Made by a program: the position numbers and the translations under genes
Shown here: positions 42,594 to 52,345 of the stretch, piece by piece
Numbering within the stretch: position 1 is the stretch's first letter
Layout: the number at the start of each line of letters is the position of its first letter
Assembly: GCA_046964515.1 (NCBI GenBank)
Contig: JBKUYM010000008.1
Coordinates: forward strand, 1-64,000
Source: UMGS1663 sp046964515
Lineage (GTDB): Bacteria > Bacillota > Clostridia > TANB77 > CAG-508
Reading direction: 5' to 3'
Length of the DNA: 64,000 nt
The notes under the pieces: model-generated
What the model saw: only the letters and a program-made list of their open reading frames with translations
Database searches by the model: none
What the model was told of the DNA's origin: nothing

Positions 42594-43904
42594 ATGTCAT
42601 TTATTGTAGCTATAGATGGACCAGCAGGTACTGGCAAAGGAACCGTAGCAGAATTAATTGCAAAAGAAATGCATTTAGTAAAAATTGATACAGGGGCAAC
42701 TTATCGATGCATAGCTTTAGCCGCTATTAAAGAAGGAATCGGTATAGAAGAAAAGGAAAGATTAGTAGAACTAGCAGATAGAATCAAAATTGACATACAG
42801 CAAGAAAATGGTATACAAAAAGTACTTTTAAATGAAGAAGATGTAACCAAAGAAATTAGAAGCAAAGAAGTAACCGCCATTGTATCGCAGATTTCTTCTA
42901 TCGTAGAAATTCGATTGAAAATGGTAGACTTACAAAGAAAAATGGCCGCTGGTAAAGATGTTATTATGGAAGGTAGAGATATTACTACCTATGTATTTCC
43001 AAAAGCAGATGTTAAAATTTATTTAGATGCTGATGAGAAAGAACGTGCTAGAAGAAGATATAAAGAAAATCAAGAAAAAGGGATAGATATGACCTTTGAT
43101 GAAGTGTTAGAAAATATTCGTTTACGTGATAAAAATGATAAGGAAAAAGAAATAGGTGCTCTAAAAATTGCTTCAGATGCAAAAGTAATCGATACTACCA
43201 ATTTAAGTATTTCACAGATGAAAAGGGCAGTTAAAAAAGAAATTGAAAAAAAGAAACAAGAAATAGCCTATAAGAAAAAAGTATATAGTATAAGACCAGA
43301 TACCAAATGGAAATTATTTGAACAAAAAGTCATTAAAGCTTTTCTAGGAGGTGTATATCGTTTAGTATACCGCGTTAAAATTGTAGGAAATCAAAATGTA
43401 GCAGAAGAAGGTGCTTTTATTATTTGTGCTAATCACATCAACTATTTAGATGCAGCAGCTATTGTATTATTTACAAAAAGAAAAGTGAACTTTATAGCAA
43501 AAGAAGATTTATTTAATCATAGAATATTAAATTGGCTAGCACATGTTTTTGATATTATACCAATTAACCGTGGTACACAAGACTTGGAATCGATGAAGCG
43601 TTCCATCAAGACACTAAATGCTGGTGGTATATTAGGTATTTTTCCAGAAGGTACTAGAAAAGGAATTGCTAAAGGTGGAAAGGCAAAAACTGGTGCGGCT
43701 TATATGGCTATTCGTACAGGAACACCAGTTATACCAGTAGGTATAGCAGGAAGTTTTAAACCATTTACAAAAGTAGTTATGCAATATGGAAAGCCAATGG
43801 ACTTTGGAGAATATCAATCTAAAACACCAGAAAAGGAAACTTTAGAAAAAGTAAGTAATGAAATTATGAATCAAATTATTATGTTGACAAATCAAGAGGT
43901 TTAA
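42594..43904 (+). CDS. Cytidylate kinase fused to 1-acylglycerol-3-phosphate acyltransferase
   Basis: The 436-residue protein joins two enzymes. Residues 1-220 are cytidylate kinase, with IAIDGPAGTGKGTVAELIA at the N-terminus, DTGATYR near 33 and the GRDITT segment near 128, which phosphorylates CMP. Residues 245-436 are a PlsC acyltransferase with NHINYLDAAAI near 281 (HX4D) and FPEGTR near 352, which makes phosphatidic acid. Both sets of motifs are complete and the fusion is in frame with no stop. The two proteins are often neighbours in Clostridia, so fusion is plausible. It precedes rpsA, as cmk commonly does. Confidence 0.92.
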   Translation: MSFIVAIDGPAGTGKGTVAELIAKEMHLVKIDTGATYRCIALAAIKEGIGIEEKERLVELADRIKIDIQQENGIQKVLLNEEDVTKEIRSKEVTAIVSQISSIVEIRLKMVDLQRKMAAGKDVIMEGRDITTYVFPKADVKIYLDADEKERARRRYKENQEKGIDMTFDEVLENIRLRDKNDKEKEIGALKIASDAKVIDTTNLSISQMKRAVKKEIEKKKQEIAYKKKVYSIRPDTKWKLFEQKVIKAFLGGVYRLVYRVKIVGNQNVAEEGAFIICANHINYLDAAAIVLFTKRKVNFIAKEDLFNHRILNWLAHVFDIIPINRGTQDLESMKRSIKTLNAGGILGIFPEGTRKGIAKGGKAKTGAAYMAIRTGTPVIPVGIAGSFKPFTKVVMQYGKPMDFGEYQSKTPEKETLEKVSNEIMNQIIMLTNQEV

Positions 43905-44017
43905 GGTATAATAATAAAGCGAAAAAATAACAAGAAATGGAAGTTGAATTTTTCAACTTCTTAGATTTTGTAAAAGTTAAAAAATAACGAATTACAATAA
44001 ATGGTAAGGTGAAAGAT

Positions 44018-45112
44018 ATGGAAAATGAAAACGAAAAATCTTTTGAAGAATTATATAAAGCGTCTTTAAAAGAAACAAAATTAGGAAAAACAGTAACAGG
44101 GAAAATTATTAGTATTACAAAAAAAGGAGAAATTTTTGTAGATATTGGTTATAAAGCAGATGGCATTATTCCCAAACAAGAATATGCTTTTGATGAAAAT
44201 GCAAATCCAGCAGAAGAATTAAAATTAGGGGACACGATTACAGCGGATGTGCTAAAACAAAATGATGGATTGGGAAATGTATTATTATCTTATAAAAGAG
44301 TAAAGGTGCGAGAAGCAAAAAAAGAATTAGAGAAGAAAATTAAAGAAAATACTGTTTTTGAAGAAATGGTAACAGAAGTAAATGACAAGGGATTAATTGT
44401 AAAAATAGGGGAAACGAGAGTATTTATTCCGCTTTCTCTATCTGGTATTCCTCGAGGGGAAGATGCTAAAAGTTATCAAGGAAAAATGGTAAGATTTCGT
44501 ATTACAGAATATGAGCCAAAAGCGAAACGTGTGATTGGTTCTATACGAAATGTTATAGAAGAAGAAAAAGAAGCAGTATTAAAAAACTTTTGGGATAATG
44601 TAGAAATAGGAAAAAAATATGTAGGAACTGTAGCTAGTTTAAGTGCTTATGGTGCTTTTGTGGATATTGGTGGTGTACAAGGTTTATTACATGTGTCTGA
44701 GATTTCATGGGTAAGAAATATAAAACCAGAAGAAATCTTAAAACAAGGGCAAGAAATTGAAGTAACGGTTATTGATTTAGATAGGGAGAATAGAAGGATT
44801 AAATTAAGCTATGGCGATAAAGGTCCGAATCCATGGAATCATGTAGACACGAATTATCATATTGGTGATGTAGTGACTGTAAAAATTGTAAAAATGATGC
44901 CTTTTGGCGTTTTTGTAGAACTAGAACCAGGGGTAGAAGGATTAATTCATATTTCACAAATATGTGAAAGAAAGATTACAAAGCCAGAAGAAGAAGTAAC
45001 ATTAGGAAAACAGGTTCATGCTAAAATTATCGATTTAGATAAAGAAAATCAAAGAATAGAACTTTCTATGAAAGAAATAGAAGGAACCAGTCAAGAATAT
45101 AGAGAAGAATAA
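44018..45112 (+). CDS. rpsA: Ribosomal protein S1-like protein with four S1 domains
   Basis: The 364-residue protein from the ATG at 44018 carries four S1 RNA-binding repeats, seen at TVTGKIISITKKGEIFVDIGYKADG, a degenerate second repeat, YVGTVASLSAYGAFVDIGGVQGLLH, and VVTVKIVKMMPFGVFVELEPGVEGLIH. It is shorter than the six-domain enterobacterial S1, as in many Firmicutes. It helps mRNA binding to the ribosome. typA follows 14 bases later and is probably in the same operon. Confidence 0.9.
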   Translation: MENENEKSFEELYKASLKETKLGKTVTGKIISITKKGEIFVDIGYKADGIIPKQEYAFDENANPAEELKLGDTITADVLKQNDGLGNVLLSYKRVKVREAKKELEKKIKENTVFEEMVTEVNDKGLIVKIGETRVFIPLSLSGIPRGEDAKSYQGKMVRFRITEYEPKAKRVIGSIRNVIEEEKEAVLKNFWDNVEIGKKYVGTVASLSAYGAFVDIGGVQGLLHVSEISWVRNIKPEEILKQGQEIEVTVIDLDRENRRIKLSYGDKGPNPWNHVDTNYHIGDVVTVKIVKMMPFGVFVELEPGVEGLIHISQICERKITKPEEEVTLGKQVHAKIIDLDKENQRIELSMKEIEGTSQEYREE

Positions 45113-45126
45113 GAGGGAAAAAGAAA

Positions 45127-46935
45127 ATGAAAAATGAAAATATTAGAAATATTGCAATTATTGCGCACGTAGACCATGGAAAGACGACATTAGTAGATGC
45201 CTTATTAAGACAAAGCCATGTATTTAGAGAAAATGAGCAAGTAGCAGAAAGGGTTATGGACTCTAATGATTTAGAAAAAGAAAGAGGGATAACCATTTTA
45301 TCTAAAAATACATCGGTTATGTATAATGGCGTTAAAATTAATATTGTCGATACACCAGGGCATGCAGACTTTGGTGGAGAAGTAGAACGTGTATTAAAAA
45401 CAGTAGATGGTGTTCTTTTATTAGTAGATGCCTTTGAAGGACCAATGCCTCAAACAAGAGAAGTACTGAAAAAATCATTAGCTTTAAATTTGAAACCAAT
45501 TGTTGTTATTAATAAAATCGATAGACCAGGTTCTAACCCAGCAAAAGTGGTAGACCAAGTATTAGAGTTATTTATTGAATTAAATGCAAATGATGACCAA
45601 TTAGAATTCCCAGTCGTGTATGCTTCTGCTAAAAATGGAATTGCAAAAATGAACTTAGAGGAAGAATCAGATAATATTACTTGTATATTTGATACGATTA
45701 TAAAATATATTGATGCACCTAATTGTGAGATAGAAGGACCTGCACAAATGTTAGTTTCTAATATTGATTATGATGATTATTTAGGAAGAATTGCTATTGG
45801 AAGAATTGAAAGAGGAACTATTGAGTCTGGTATGTCAGTGGCTGTTTGTAAACAAGATAAAAATGCACAAGGAAAAGTAGCAAAACTATTTACGTATCAA
45901 GGTTTAAAAAGAGTAGAAGCACAAGAAGCATCAGCAGGTGATATTGTAGCATTATCAGGAATTGCAGATATAGGAATAGGTGATACTATTTGTGATTTAA
46001 ATCATCCAGAAAAAATACCATTTGTAGATATTGATGAACCAACGGTATCTATGACATTTAGTGTTAATAATGGACCTTTTGCAGGAAAAGAAGGACAATT
46101 TATTACTTCTCGTCATATTCGTGATAGATTATTTAAGGAACTAGAAAGAAATGTAAGTTTACGTGTTAAAGAAACCGATTCAGCTGACAGTTTTGAAGTA
46201 TGTGGACGTGGAGAATTACATTTATCTGTTCTAATAGAAACCATGAGAAGAGAAGGATTTGAATTATTAGTATCTCGACCAAAAGTTATTTTCAAAGAAA
46301 TCGATGGTGTAAAATGTGAGCCAATGGAAAAATTAGTAGTAAATGTACCTGATGAATCTATTGGAACTGTTATCGAAAAATTGGGAAGACGTAAAGCAGA
46401 AATGGTGAATATGGAACCAGCAGAAGAGGGACATACAAAGGTAGAATTTAAAATACCAGCAAGAGGATTAATTGGTTATCGAACAGAATTCTTAACAGAT
46501 ACAAAAGGAACCGGAACTATGAATTCTATATTTGATAGTTATGAACCATATAAAGGAGAAATTCAAGCTAGAATTAGAGGTGTACTAGTTGCTTTTGAAC
46601 AAGGAACATCAGTTACTTATGGACTATATAATGCACAAGAAAGAGGAGAACTTTTAATAGGAGCAGGTGTAGATGTTTATGAAGGTATGATAGTAGGGGT
46701 TAATTCTAGAAATGAAGATATTGCCATTAATGTATGTAAAGAAAAACATTTAACCAATACTAGAGCATCTGGATCAGATGATGCCCTTCGTTTAGTACCA
46801 CCATTACAAATGTCATTAGAAAAGGCAATTGAATTTATAGCAGAAGACGAATTAGTAGAAGTAACGCCTAAAAATATACGTCTAAGAAAGAAAACCCTAG
46901 ATACAAAAACAAGAGAAAGAGAAGCAAGAAGATAA
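45127..46935 (+). CDS. typA: Ribosome-associated GTPase TypA/BipA
   Basis: The 602-residue translational GTPase has G1 AHVDHGKTTLVD near residue 13-24, the switch I region LEKERGITI near 49-57, G3 DTPGHADF near 76-83, G4 NKIDRPG near 130-136, and C-terminal EF-G-like domains ending in the BipA-specific region with RLVPPLQMSLEKAIEFI. It binds the ribosome and affects assembly and stress response. Length and motifs are standard. It begins with AGGGAAAAAG and is followed by a weak hairpin. Confidence 0.97.
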   Translation: MKNENIRNIAIIAHVDHGKTTLVDALLRQSHVFRENEQVAERVMDSNDLEKERGITILSKNTSVMYNGVKINIVDTPGHADFGGEVERVLKTVDGVLLLVDAFEGPMPQTREVLKKSLALNLKPIVVINKIDRPGSNPAKVVDQVLELFIELNANDDQLEFPVVYASAKNGIAKMNLEEESDNITCIFDTIIKYIDAPNCEIEGPAQMLVSNIDYDDYLGRIAIGRIERGTIESGMSVAVCKQDKNAQGKVAKLFTYQGLKRVEAQEASAGDIVALSGIADIGIGDTICDLNHPEKIPFVDIDEPTVSMTFSVNNGPFAGKEGQFITSRHIRDRLFKELERNVSLRVKETDSADSFEVCGRGELHLSVLIETMRREGFELLVSRPKVIFKEIDGVKCEPMEKLVVNVPDESIGTVIEKLGRRKAEMVNMEPAEEGHTKVEFKIPARGLIGYRTEFLTDTKGTGTMNSIFDSYEPYKGEIQARIRGVLVAFEQGTSVTYGLYNAQERGELLIGAGVDVYEGMIVGVNSRNEDIAINVCKEKHLTNTRASGSDDALRLVPPLQMSLEKAIEFIAEDELVEVTPKNIRLRKKTLDTKTREREARR

Positions 46936-46959
46936 CTATAGATTGTAAACGATATAACA

Positions 46960-47000
46960 CAAAAAGGAATAGGCCGTAAAATACATGTCCTATTTCTTTT
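46960..47000 (+). terminator. Hairpin after typA
   Basis: AAAAGGAATAGG and CCTATTTCTTTT arms. The T-run is interrupted, so termination may be partial. Confidence 0.5.
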
Positions 47001-47020
47001 CATATAGGTAAGGAGAAAAA

Positions 47021-47611
47021 ATGAACCAAATAGAATTAGAAAAGATAAAACAAAAAGCTTTAGATGAACATATTCCGATTATTATGGATGATACTTTAGA
47101 AGTCGTAAGTACTTTGCTACGTAAAATAAATCCTAAAAAAGTATTAGAAATAGGAACAGCAGTTGGTTATTCAGCTATGTGTTTTTCTGCTTATTTGCAA
47201 GAAGATGGGTGGATTGATACAATAGAAAGAGACGAAGAAAGAGTGCGAGAAGCAAAAGAAAATATAGAAAAAGTAGGGGTAGCAGATAAAATTCATATTT
47301 GGGAAGGGGATGCAACGCAAATTCTACCTACCATGCAAGAAAACTATGATATGGTATTTATTGATGCTGCTAAAGGAAAATATCCATTCTTCTTAAAAGA
47401 AGCTTTAAGAATGTTAAGTACAAATGGAATAATTGTAGCAGATAATGTATTGTACAAAGGGTATGTAATGGGGGACTATAACAAACACAAACAACGTACG
47501 GCTGTTAGAAATTTACGTGAATATCTTAGTGAAGTAACACAAAATCCAAATCTAGAAACAAAAGTTTTAGAAGTAGGAGATGGCTTAGCGATTACTAAAA
47601 GAAAGAAATAG
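47021..47611 (+). CDS. trmR: O-methyltransferase, TrmR-like (YrrM)
   Basis: The 196-residue protein is a class I SAM-dependent O-methyltransferase. The SAM-binding motif VLEIGTAVGYSAMCFS is near residue 46-61, and the metal-site Asp lies in MVFIDAAKGKYPFFLKEAL near 111-129 with ADNVLYKG near 141-148. TrmR methylates 5-hydroxyuridine to 5-methoxyuridine at the wobble position of tRNAs. A U32 peptidase-type protein (48279), the family that makes 5-hydroxyuridine, lies just beyond one intervening gene, matching the yrrMNO grouping of Bacillus. Confidence 0.85.
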   Translation: MNQIELEKIKQKALDEHIPIIMDDTLEVVSTLLRKINPKKVLEIGTAVGYSAMCFSAYLQEDGWIDTIERDEERVREAKENIEKVGVADKIHIWEGDATQILPTMQENYDMVFIDAAKGKYPFFLKEALRMLSTNGIIVADNVLYKGYVMGDYNKHKQRTAVRNLREYLSEVTQNPNLETKVLEVGDGLAITKRKK

Positions 47612-47625
47612 AAGCAAAAAGACTA

Positions 47626-47666
47626 TAAAAAAAATATCATCACTTGTTTAAGCGATGATATTTTTT
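47626..47666. terminator. Terminator between trmR and the convergent regulator gene
   Basis: AAAATATCATC and GATGATATTTT form a stem with A and T tracts. Confidence 0.85.
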
Positions 47667-48061
47667 CCATTATCTTCTTTTAAATGATTGATAAAATCTT
47701 TGTTAGTATCTAATAAATTTTTTATCAATGCTAGTTGAGAAGCGGAAAGTCTTTTTTTAGCATTTAAGGAGCCAATAGATTCTAATTTTTTTTGAATCTC
47801 TATCATATCAGAATTGTCTGTATGAGCATGAGAACGTGCCCAAGATGCATTTCTATGAGAAGTTAGTCCAACTAAATAATCTACAGAAGTATGAAAAACT
47901 TCTGCAATCTTAGCAACGATTTCTAAACGTGGAATTCTTTCTCCACTTAAATATCTAGAAATAGTCACATTAGTTGTACCAATTTTGTTAGCAAGCTCAG
48001 TTTGAGACATATCCTTTTCTTCCATTAATGCTTCTAATCTTTTTATAAAAATGTCTTGCAT
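47648..48061 (-). CDS. HTH-type (XRE family) transcriptional regulator
   Basis: From the ATG at 48061 (TGGAGGG upstream) the protein has 137 residues. The N-terminal Cro/C1-type helix-turn-helix is near residue 5-62 (LEALMEEKDMSQTELANKIGTTNVTISRYLSGERIPRLEIV). The C-terminal half is helical and may dimerise. The target is unknown. It is transcribed divergently from the U32 peptidase gene, so it may control that gene. Its terminator overlaps that of trmR. Confidence 0.85.
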   Translation of the reverse strand: MQDIFIKRLEALMEEKDMSQTELANKIGTTNVTISRYLSGERIPRLEIVAKIAEVFHTSVDYLVGLTSHRNASWARSHAHTDNSDMIEIQKKLESIGSLNAKKRLSASQLALIKNLLDTNKDFINHLKEDNGKNIIA

Positions 48062-48278
48062 TTTTCCCTCCATTAAACAGAATTCACTATTACTCATATT
48101 ATAATAGTTAAATAGCCATACAAGAAAAATGTTACCAAAGTGATAAAAATGAATATAAAAAGCTAAAAGAGGAGATTGATGCTAAAAAGGATATACTATA
48201 TAAAAAAGTAGAAGAAGGGTGAAAAATAGAAAAAGATATGTTATAATATAAAATGTAATAAAAAAGGAGAGGAAATAA

Positions 48279-49511
48279 ATGATGAAAAAACCAGAATTAT
48301 TAGCGCCAGCGGGTTCTTTTGAAAAAGCTAAAATTGCATTTCTTTATGGAGCGGATGCTGTTTATGCAGGAACCCCAAGTTTATCTTTAAGGTCAAGGTC
48401 TGCAATGCAAGACCATAACTTGGCAGATACCATAGAATACGCCCATAGTATTGGAAAAAAAGTATATACAGCTATTAATATTTATGCCTGGGATGAGAAC
48501 TATGAAGAAATCAAAAAACAAGCACAGATTTTAAATGATTTAAGAGTAGATGGAATTATTGTAGCAGATGGAGGTGTCGTAGAGGTAATAAAACAATATG
48601 CACCAGATACACCTATTCATATTAGTACACAAGCCAATACGATTAGCTATCATGCGGCTAATTTTTGGTATCACAATGGAGCTAAAAGGGTGATTCTAGG
48701 AAGAGAAATGAGTAAAACACAAATTAAAGAATTAATGGAAAATAAACCAAAAGATTTAGAAGTAGAAATGTTTATCCATGGTGCTTTGTGTTTTGGCTAT
48801 TCAGGAAGATGCTTTTTAAGCGATTTTTTAGCTGGTAGAAGTGCGAATTTAGGAGATTGTGTACAAAGCTGTAGATGGGCTTATAATGTGTACGTAGAAG
48901 AGGTTAATAAGCCAGGTAATTTAATGCCAGTAGAACATGATGAAAAAGGAACTTATATTTTTTCTTCTAAAGATTTATGTTTAATAGAACAGATCCCAGA
49001 AATTGTAGATATGGGAATCGATAGTCTAAAAATAGAAGGAAGACTAAAAACAGAGTACTATTTAGCCTCTGTTGTAAATGTGTATAGACATGCGATAGAT
49101 GATTATTGCACAGACCCTGAACATTATGATACTACCTTTTATAAACAAGAATTAGAAAAAACAAAAACTAGAAGTCTAACTAGTTTTTACTTTGAAGATA
49201 GAAATAATAAAGATTTCCAAGAGTATGAAGGAAAACAGTATAATCCTGATTATGAATTTGGTGGAAAAGTGGTAGGGAAAGAAGAAGATAAAACTATCAT
49301 TGAAATTAAGAATAAATTAAAAGTAGCAGATACTTTAGAAATTTTAATTCCAAATCAAATAGAGCCAAAGCAATTCGTAATAAAACAATTGTGGGATATT
49401 GAAACAGGAGAAGAAATCGAACAAGTAAACCCAGGGAAGGCAGAGCAAAAGGTAAAAATGATATTACCAATTCCAGCAGAAACAGGATGGATTTTAAGAA
49501 GGAAAAAGTAG
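48279..49511 (+). CDS. U32 family peptidase-like protein, TrhP/YrrO-like
   Basis: The 410-residue protein has the U32 pattern: PELLAPAGSFEKAKIAFLYGADAVYAG at the N-terminus, EMFIHGALCFGYSGRCFLSDFLAGRSANLGDC near residue 164-195, and SLKIEGRLKTEYYLA near 248-262. Family members RlhA and TrhO/TrhP hydroxylate RNA; in Bacillus TrhP makes 5-hydroxyuridine in tRNA, the substrate of TrmR. The nearby trmR supports that role. The cluster Cys residues expected in TrhP are visible in GRC and GDCVQSC. Confidence 0.85.
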   Translation: MMKKPELLAPAGSFEKAKIAFLYGADAVYAGTPSLSLRSRSAMQDHNLADTIEYAHSIGKKVYTAINIYAWDENYEEIKKQAQILNDLRVDGIIVADGGVVEVIKQYAPDTPIHISTQANTISYHAANFWYHNGAKRVILGREMSKTQIKELMENKPKDLEVEMFIHGALCFGYSGRCFLSDFLAGRSANLGDCVQSCRWAYNVYVEEVNKPGNLMPVEHDEKGTYIFSSKDLCLIEQIPEIVDMGIDSLKIEGRLKTEYYLASVVNVYRHAIDDYCTDPEHYDTTFYKQELEKTKTRSLTSFYFEDRNNKDFQEYEGKQYNPDYEFGGKVVGKEEDKTIIEIKNKLKVADTLEILIPNQIEPKQFVIKQLWDIETGEEIEQVNPGKAEQKVKMILPIPAETGWILRRKK

Positions 49512-49596
49512 AAACAGGGATGAGTTTAAAATAGCATATCTGAGAGACTTACAAAATTACCAATAAATAATAGAAAGGTAAAAGGAGTAAGAGAAA

Positions 49597-50220
49597 ATGA
49601 AAAAGAAATTAAAAATGCTTTTAATCACATTAGGGATACTGATAGCATTATCATTCCTATTTTGGGTAATGGACTATGCAAGGGTACAGAAAAAAGAAAA
49701 ACCTATATTTTGTATAAACATAGCAACTTATAGAGATGGCGGAACCAAAGAATATTACGGATTAGGGTATAAAGTAATTGTATTTAATAAAATATTAGAA
49801 TCTAGTCAGGATACCTATTATAAAGACGTAAAAATAGGAACTTGGTTTATGAAATATGAAGATTTTGAAGCAGAATATAATCTCAAATCGGTAGAAGTAA
49901 CAGGAATTGACATAGAAAATAGCAAGTTAATACAAAATGAAAAAGCAAGAGAATTAGTAAATATATTAGAAGAATTACAGTATAAAGAAGAACTATGTAG
50001 TGGAATTGCAAGATACACTGTGAAATGTGATAATGGCGTAATCTATTATATAAAATCAGATTGTAATGGGGTTGTAAAAAATGGGAAACAAGCGAATATT
50101 TCAAAGGATATATTACAAAAAATAGAAAGTATAATAGAGGATAATTCTTCGATAAATAAAAAGGATGAGACAGAAGAACAAAATCACAAGGCAAATATAC
50201 AAATACCACTAAATAGGTAA
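49597..50220 (+). CDS. Membrane-anchored hypothetical protein
   Basis: The 207-residue protein has an N-terminal membrane segment (about residues 7-25) followed by an extracytoplasmic domain with a GGTKEYYGLGYKVIVFNK segment near 48-65 and no Cys pairs in a recognised pattern. Sequences like this occur in Clostridia as hypothetical lipoprotein-like or envelope proteins. AGGAGTAAGAG upstream supports the ATG. Nothing in its context indicates a role. Confidence 0.65.
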   Translation: MKKKLKMLLITLGILIALSFLFWVMDYARVQKKEKPIFCINIATYRDGGTKEYYGLGYKVIVFNKILESSQDTYYKDVKIGTWFMKYEDFEAEYNLKSVEVTGIDIENSKLIQNEKARELVNILEELQYKEELCSGIARYTVKCDNGVIYYIKSDCNGVVKNGKQANISKDILQKIESIIEDNSSINKKDETEEQNHKANIQIPLNR

Positions 50221-50236
50221 GCCAGTAAATATGGGT

Positions 50237-50276
50237 GAATAGATAGCTATTTAAAAATAATAGCTATCTATTTCTT
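50237..50276. terminator. Bidirectional terminator before the DUF368 gene
   Basis: AATAGATAGCTATTT and AATAGCTATCTATTT form a long stem with T-tracts. Confidence 0.85.
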
Positions 50277-51081
50277 ATGTAGAACGATTTTCTAAAAAAT
50301 TGGCTAACAAAAAAGCCATTATAAAGCCAATAAAGCTAACTATATGTAAAAAGTCGAAGGTGAAACCGGGAAATAGAATAAAAACAGAACCTAATACAAA
50401 ACCAATAATCGTATAAAAAGTGGGACAATAATATTGTTTTAGTAAAAAACGAATAAGGATTAAAAATAATAAACAACCAGCAAGTAAACCAATACCCATA
50501 GGAAATAAGATAGCAAAATCTAAAGAAGAGATAGCGTGTAAATATATATCATAGACGCCAAAGCACATTAAAATAACGCTACTACTAATACCAGGAACTA
50601 CCACACCAATGGACATACAAAAACCAGAAAGCATTAAAAATAAAAAAGAAGTAGAGGAGGAGAATAGTAAGGTGTTTGATAAATGTCCTTCCAATTGAAT
50701 TAACCAAATACCCATACCAAAGGCAATTAATGTATAGAATAGATAATGTAAACAAAACTTTTTGTCTTTAGAAGCTTGTTTAAATAAAGCAGGAATGCTT
50801 CCTAAAATAAGACCAATGAAGACAAACTTTGTAGGGACTTCAAAAGTAGAAAACAGATAGCTTAAAAGATTTCCAAAGGTAATAACACCGATAATGCCTC
50901 CAAAAAATAAGGGTAAAAGAAAACAAAAATGTTTTTTAAAATCATGAAATAGACCAAGAATACTATTTATTAATTTTTCATAGATACCAAAGATGACACA
51001 AAGAACACCGCTACTAATACCAGGAAGAATAGCACCTGCTCCAATGGCTACACCTTTTAATATATCGATTACATATTTCAT
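50275..51081 (-). CDS. popT: DUF368 membrane protein, polyprenyl-phosphate transporter-like (PopT)
   Basis: The 268-residue protein has eight or nine transmembrane segments and the tandem motif of the DUF368 family: GAILPGISSGVL near residue 16-27 and VVPGISSSVIL near 162-172. Family members recycle undecaprenyl phosphate across the membrane for peptidoglycan synthesis. The duplicated motif is fully present. AGAGGTGAG precedes the ATG. Confidence 0.9.
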   Translation of the reverse strand: MKYVIDILKGVAIGAGAILPGISSGVLCVIFGIYEKLINSILGLFHDFKKHFCFLLPLFFGGIIGVITFGNLLSYLFSTFEVPTKFVFIGLILGSIPALFKQASKDKKFCLHYLFYTLIAFGMGIWLIQLEGHLSNTLLFSSSTSFLFLMLSGFCMSIGVVVPGISSSVILMCFGVYDIYLHAISSLDFAILFPMGIGLLAGCLLFLILIRFLLKQYYCPTFYTIIGFVLGSVFILFPGFTFDFLHIVSFIGFIMAFLLANFLENRST

Positions 51082-51220
51082 AAACTCACCTCTATTTTCT
51101 ATCTTTATTCATCAAAGGAGAAGTTCATGAATAAAGATAAAAAGATAAAAGAAAAAAGTATTGTATCTAAATAGTCCAGTGTGATAAAATAAAAACAAGA
51201 GAGATATAAGGGAGAAATAT

Positions 51221-52312
51221 ATGGAGGAACTAAGTTTAGAAGAAAAAATTGGGCAAATGTTCATGATTGGTATAGAAGAAAAGATATTAACCAAAAAAAC
51301 AGTAGAAATGATTCAAGATTATAAAATTGGTGGCATTATAGTATATTACAGAAATTATCGTACATATACAGAGATGTTAACATTAGTGAATAGTTTAAAA
51401 GAAATAAATCAAGTTAATAAAATACCTATTTTCATCAGTATTGACCAAGAGGGTGGTAGGGTAAATCGTATGCCAGATGAAATTCATGCTATGAGAAATG
51501 CATATGCCATGGCTAGTACAAAAGATATAGAGTTAGTCAAAGAAAGTGGTGCTTTAATAGGAAAAATGTTAAGAGAAACAGGAATTAATTTGAATTATGC
51601 ACCTGTTCTAGATATTAAAAGGTTTGAAGAAAATCACCCAATTGGTAATCGTTGCTATGCTGATAACAAAGAAGAAGTATGCCAATACGGAATTGAAGTT
51701 ATGAAGCAAATCCAAAAACAAAATGTCATAGCAACAGTCAAACATTTTCCGGGACATGGAACTACTCAAAAAGACTCTCATTTTCGAATCCCAACAGTAA
51801 AGGCATCTTTAGAAGAATTAGTAAACCAAGATATGGTACCTTTTGAAATATCAATACAAGAAGGTGCGGATGCTATTATGATAGGACATGTGCTAGTAAA
51901 GGCCATAGATTCAAAATATCCAGCCTCTTTATCTAAAAAAGTAGTACAAGAAAATTTAAGAGAACGTTATCAATATAATGGTTTGACTATTACAGATGAT
52001 TTAAAAATGTGGGCAGTAAAATTACATTATTCTAAGAAACAAGCGGTGTTAAAAGCAATTGAAGCGGGAAATGATATCATTATGCTAGGATTTTCTTATA
52101 GTGAAATAAAAGAGATTATTCAATATATAAAGAAGAAAGTAATAAAAGGAACGATAAAAATGGAAGAAGTAAATCAACATGTTCAAAGAATTATGGAAAT
52201 GAAAAAGAAATATGCAATCAATGATGAGAAAGTAAAAGGGATAAATATAGAAGAAATGAATCAGCAGATAGATAAAATAAATGATGTAGTAAATGAAAAA
52301 CAACCCATATAA
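51221..52312 (+). CDS. nagZ: Glycoside hydrolase family 3, beta-N-acetylhexosaminidase-like
   Basis: The 363-residue protein is a GH3 enzyme with EEKIGQMFMIG at the N-terminus, DQEGGRVNRMP near residue 76-86, the loop KHFPGHGTTQKDSH near 173-186 (acid/base His/Asp dyad), and the nucleophile Asp in ITDDLKMWAV near 263-272. NagZ-type enzymes remove N-acetylglucosamine from muropeptides in cell wall recycling. There is no signal peptide, suggesting cytoplasmic recycling. It is divergent from DUF368, and both belong to envelope metabolism. Confidence 0.9.
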   Translation: MEELSLEEKIGQMFMIGIEEKILTKKTVEMIQDYKIGGIIVYYRNYRTYTEMLTLVNSLKEINQVNKIPIFISIDQEGGRVNRMPDEIHAMRNAYAMASTKDIELVKESGALIGKMLRETGINLNYAPVLDIKRFEENHPIGNRCYADNKEEVCQYGIEVMKQIQKQNVIATVKHFPGHGTTQKDSHFRIPTVKASLEELVNQDMVPFEISIQEGADAIMIGHVLVKAIDSKYPASLSKKVVQENLRERYQYNGLTITDDLKMWAVKLHYSKKQAVLKAIEAGNDIIMLGFSYSEIKEIIQYIKKKVIKGTIKMEEVNQHVQRIMEMKKKYAINDEKVKGINIEEMNQQIDKINDVVNEKQPI

Positions 52313-52345
52313 AAAGGATACAAAAATAAGTATCCTTTTGTTTTT
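52308..52345. terminator. Terminator after the GH3 gene
   Basis: AAAAAGGATAC and GTATCCTTTTG arms with T-tract. Confidence 0.75.
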
